Source: RBG-13-66-14 sp964436465 (GTDB lineage: Bacteria; RBG-13-66-14). Taken from it: 64,000 nucleotides of DNA. Below are positions 62,995-64,000 of this stretch, one piece after another. The number at the start of each line of letters is the position of its first letter. Position 1 is the stretch's first letter. Both the position numbers and the translations under genes were made by a program. The notes below the pieces were generated by a model that did not search any database, had not been told where the DNA came from, and worked only from the letters and a program-made list of their open reading frames with translations. The stretch spans positions 1 through 64,000 of the forward strand of contig CAYTCV010000002.1 of assembly GCA_964436465.1 (NCBI GenBank). Direction: 5' to 3'.

Positions 62995-64000
62995 GTGAAA
63001 AGAGCCTTTTTCATCTTTCTCGCGCTGGCGGCCGCGGCCTTCGGGGCGCGCGTGACCAACGTCCGGTGCTACGCCCAGGAGGACGTGACATACGTCGTGC
63101 TCTACCTGGACTCCGAGTGCACCGTGCAGGTGTCCGATTCGCTGACCGCCGGGGAGGCCAGCCTGGGGCTCATCGTGCGCGGGGCGCACCTCGACAGCGG
63201 GGGACGGCTGGGCGGTCCCGTGGGGCACGTCACCGGGGGGAATTTTTACCAATCCGGCGCGGACGTCGTCTTCCTGGTCTATCCCGCGGCCGACGCCGGG
63301 GCGTACAAGGCCTACCTGGCCCGCGACCCGCTCCGGGCCGTGCTGGAAATTTCCGCCAGGACCGAACCGGTCGAGACGCCGGTCTTCGTCGAGAACGTCG
63401 AGGTCGAGGGTCCGCCGGACCTCTCGGGGCTGGACATCGGGCCGGTGCTCCTGGTGGACGACGACGACGGCGTGAACAACGGCAACCCCTACGGGGTGGA
63501 TGTCCACGAGCGGTACACGCGGGCGCTGGACGCGCTCGGGGTGGGTTACGACATCCGGGTGGTTACCCACAACGCCAGCGGCCCGACCTACGCCGAGCTG
63601 GAGCCCTACCGGCTGGTCATCTACTTCACCGGGCTGGACGCCCTGAAGGTCTGCCTGAGCGAGAGCGACCGCCGGGCGCTGCGGCGGTATCTGGACGACG
63701 GCGGCCGGCTCCTCCTCATCAGCCAGAATTACCTGGGCCAGGTTTCCCGGAGCGGGGCGGCCTCGCCGGGCTCCCTGGAGGAGGCGTTGGGGGTCAAGGA
63801 CTGGCGCGCCGACGCCAAGACCATCGTCGCCATCGCCGAGCCGGAAGAGGAACTGAACGCCGGACTCTCCCTGTCCCTCTTCGGCGACAGGCAAATCGTG
63901 GGGAACTGGAGCGACGGCTTCACCGCCTCCGCCGGGGCGCGGGTCATCTTCACCAACCGCAGCCGCGGCGACGTCTGCGCCGTGGCCGCAGAGAGCGGGA
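62995..64000 (+). CDS. exported protein, 3' end cut by window edge
   Basis: Open from a GTG (62995), with AAAGGGGGG upstream, to the right edge: 335 residues seen. Signal peptide KRAFFIFLALAAAAFGA. The first ~130 residues form beta strands (VTYVVLYLDSECTVQV, GLIVRGAHLDSGG). Then comes a segment beginning GPVLLVDDDDGVNNGNPYG and continuing YTRALDALGVGYDIRVVTHN, LVIYFTGLDA, RRYLDDGGRLLLISQNYLG. This is a flavodoxin/GATase-like module often seen in large secreted proteins and peptidases of such genomes. It follows recG by 46 bases. Enzyme activity cannot be judged from the visible part. Confidence 0.75.
   Translation, partial: MKRAFFIFLALAAAAFGARVTNVRCYAQEDVTYVVLYLDSECTVQVSDSLTAGEASLGLIVRGAHLDSGGRLGGPVGHVTGGNFYQSGADVVFLVYPAADAGAYKAYLARDPLRAVLEISARTEPVETPVFVENVEVEGPPDLSGLDIGPVLLVDDDDGVNNGNPYGVDVHERYTRALDALGVGYDIRVVTHNASGPTYAELEPYRLVIYFTGLDALKVCLSESDRRALRRYLDDGGRLLLISQNYLGQVSRSGAASPGSLEEALGVKDWRADAKTIVAIAEPEEELNAGLSLSLFGDRQIVGNWSDGFTASAGARVIFTNRSRGDVCAVAAESG

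Overview
The window is about 64 kb of high-GC, gene-dense bacterial chromosome from one contig or scaffold, with one 100-N gap. Several traits suggest a Gram-negative, uncultivated (metagenome-type) lineage. There are many secreted proteins with lipoboxes or Sec signals. Three large secreted peptidases (C25, C11 and HExxH types) end in the PYPSPA...VYDLSGR...GVYL...RLV type of C-terminal domain used as a type IX secretion/FlgD-like sorting tail in the FCB group and neighbouring candidate phyla. Start codons are often GTG or TTG. A high-GC candidate phylum such as Coatesbacteria would fit, but that is a guess; no rRNA, tRNA or CRISPR array was seen.

Layout. 1-10.6 kb: secreted and envelope genes (HExxH protein cut by the window edge, DUF1028-TPR, metallophosphoesterase, C25 peptidase, M24 peptidase, lipoprotein hydrolase, small membrane protein). 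10.8-13.7 kb: uvrB, divergent from an AT-richer, IS1595-transposase-like gene lacking recognisable catalytic residues. 13.8-21.8 kb: orphan FecCD permease, roadblock-like protein, mutS2, dnaG, rpoD. 21.8-25.8 kb: receiver-DUF4388 regulator, small secreted proteins, DUF1847 protein, CgeB-like glycosyltransferase. 25.8-32.5 kb, minus strand: GT4 transferase, ffh, rpe, PASTA protein, rsmB, polysaccharide deacetylase. 32.6-38.1 kb, plus strand: ispF, propeller-like lipoprotein with the N gap, TrmH-type methylase, aminotransferase, MscS-cNMP channel. 38.1-40.0 kb: apbE, RNase HI and an unknown, with overlapping ends. 40.1-41.9 kb: dehydratase-related protein and HU. 42.2-45.4 kb: signalling cluster of RsbW-like kinase, STAS-GAF-HD-GYP protein and a CobO-like protein with a ruined P-loop. 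45.6-64 kb: NagZ-like GH3, GT4 transferase, lipoprotein, prs, metallopeptidase, lone pseudopilin, priA, a TM/TPR protein, NYN protein, clostripain-like peptidase, recG and a secreted protein cut by the right edge.

The strongest unusual signals are: (a) a palindromic element shared by recG and the start of the FecCD permease gene, in the same reading frame and with a compensated stem change; (b) a 98-bp unit after the permease that carries two palindromes and is bounded by a 17-bp direct repeat; (c) a detached, in-phase copy of the uvrB 3' end; (d) two independent clusters of three tandem terminator units, downstream of HU and of the C25 peptidase; (e) the partner-switch/HD-GYP/degenerate-CobO cluster; (f) a scaffold gap that looks like an unmerged 18-bp overlap. 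Well-formed sigma70-type promoters (TTGACA-17-TATAAT-like) can be read at many gene starts, and hairpin plus T-tract terminators are common.
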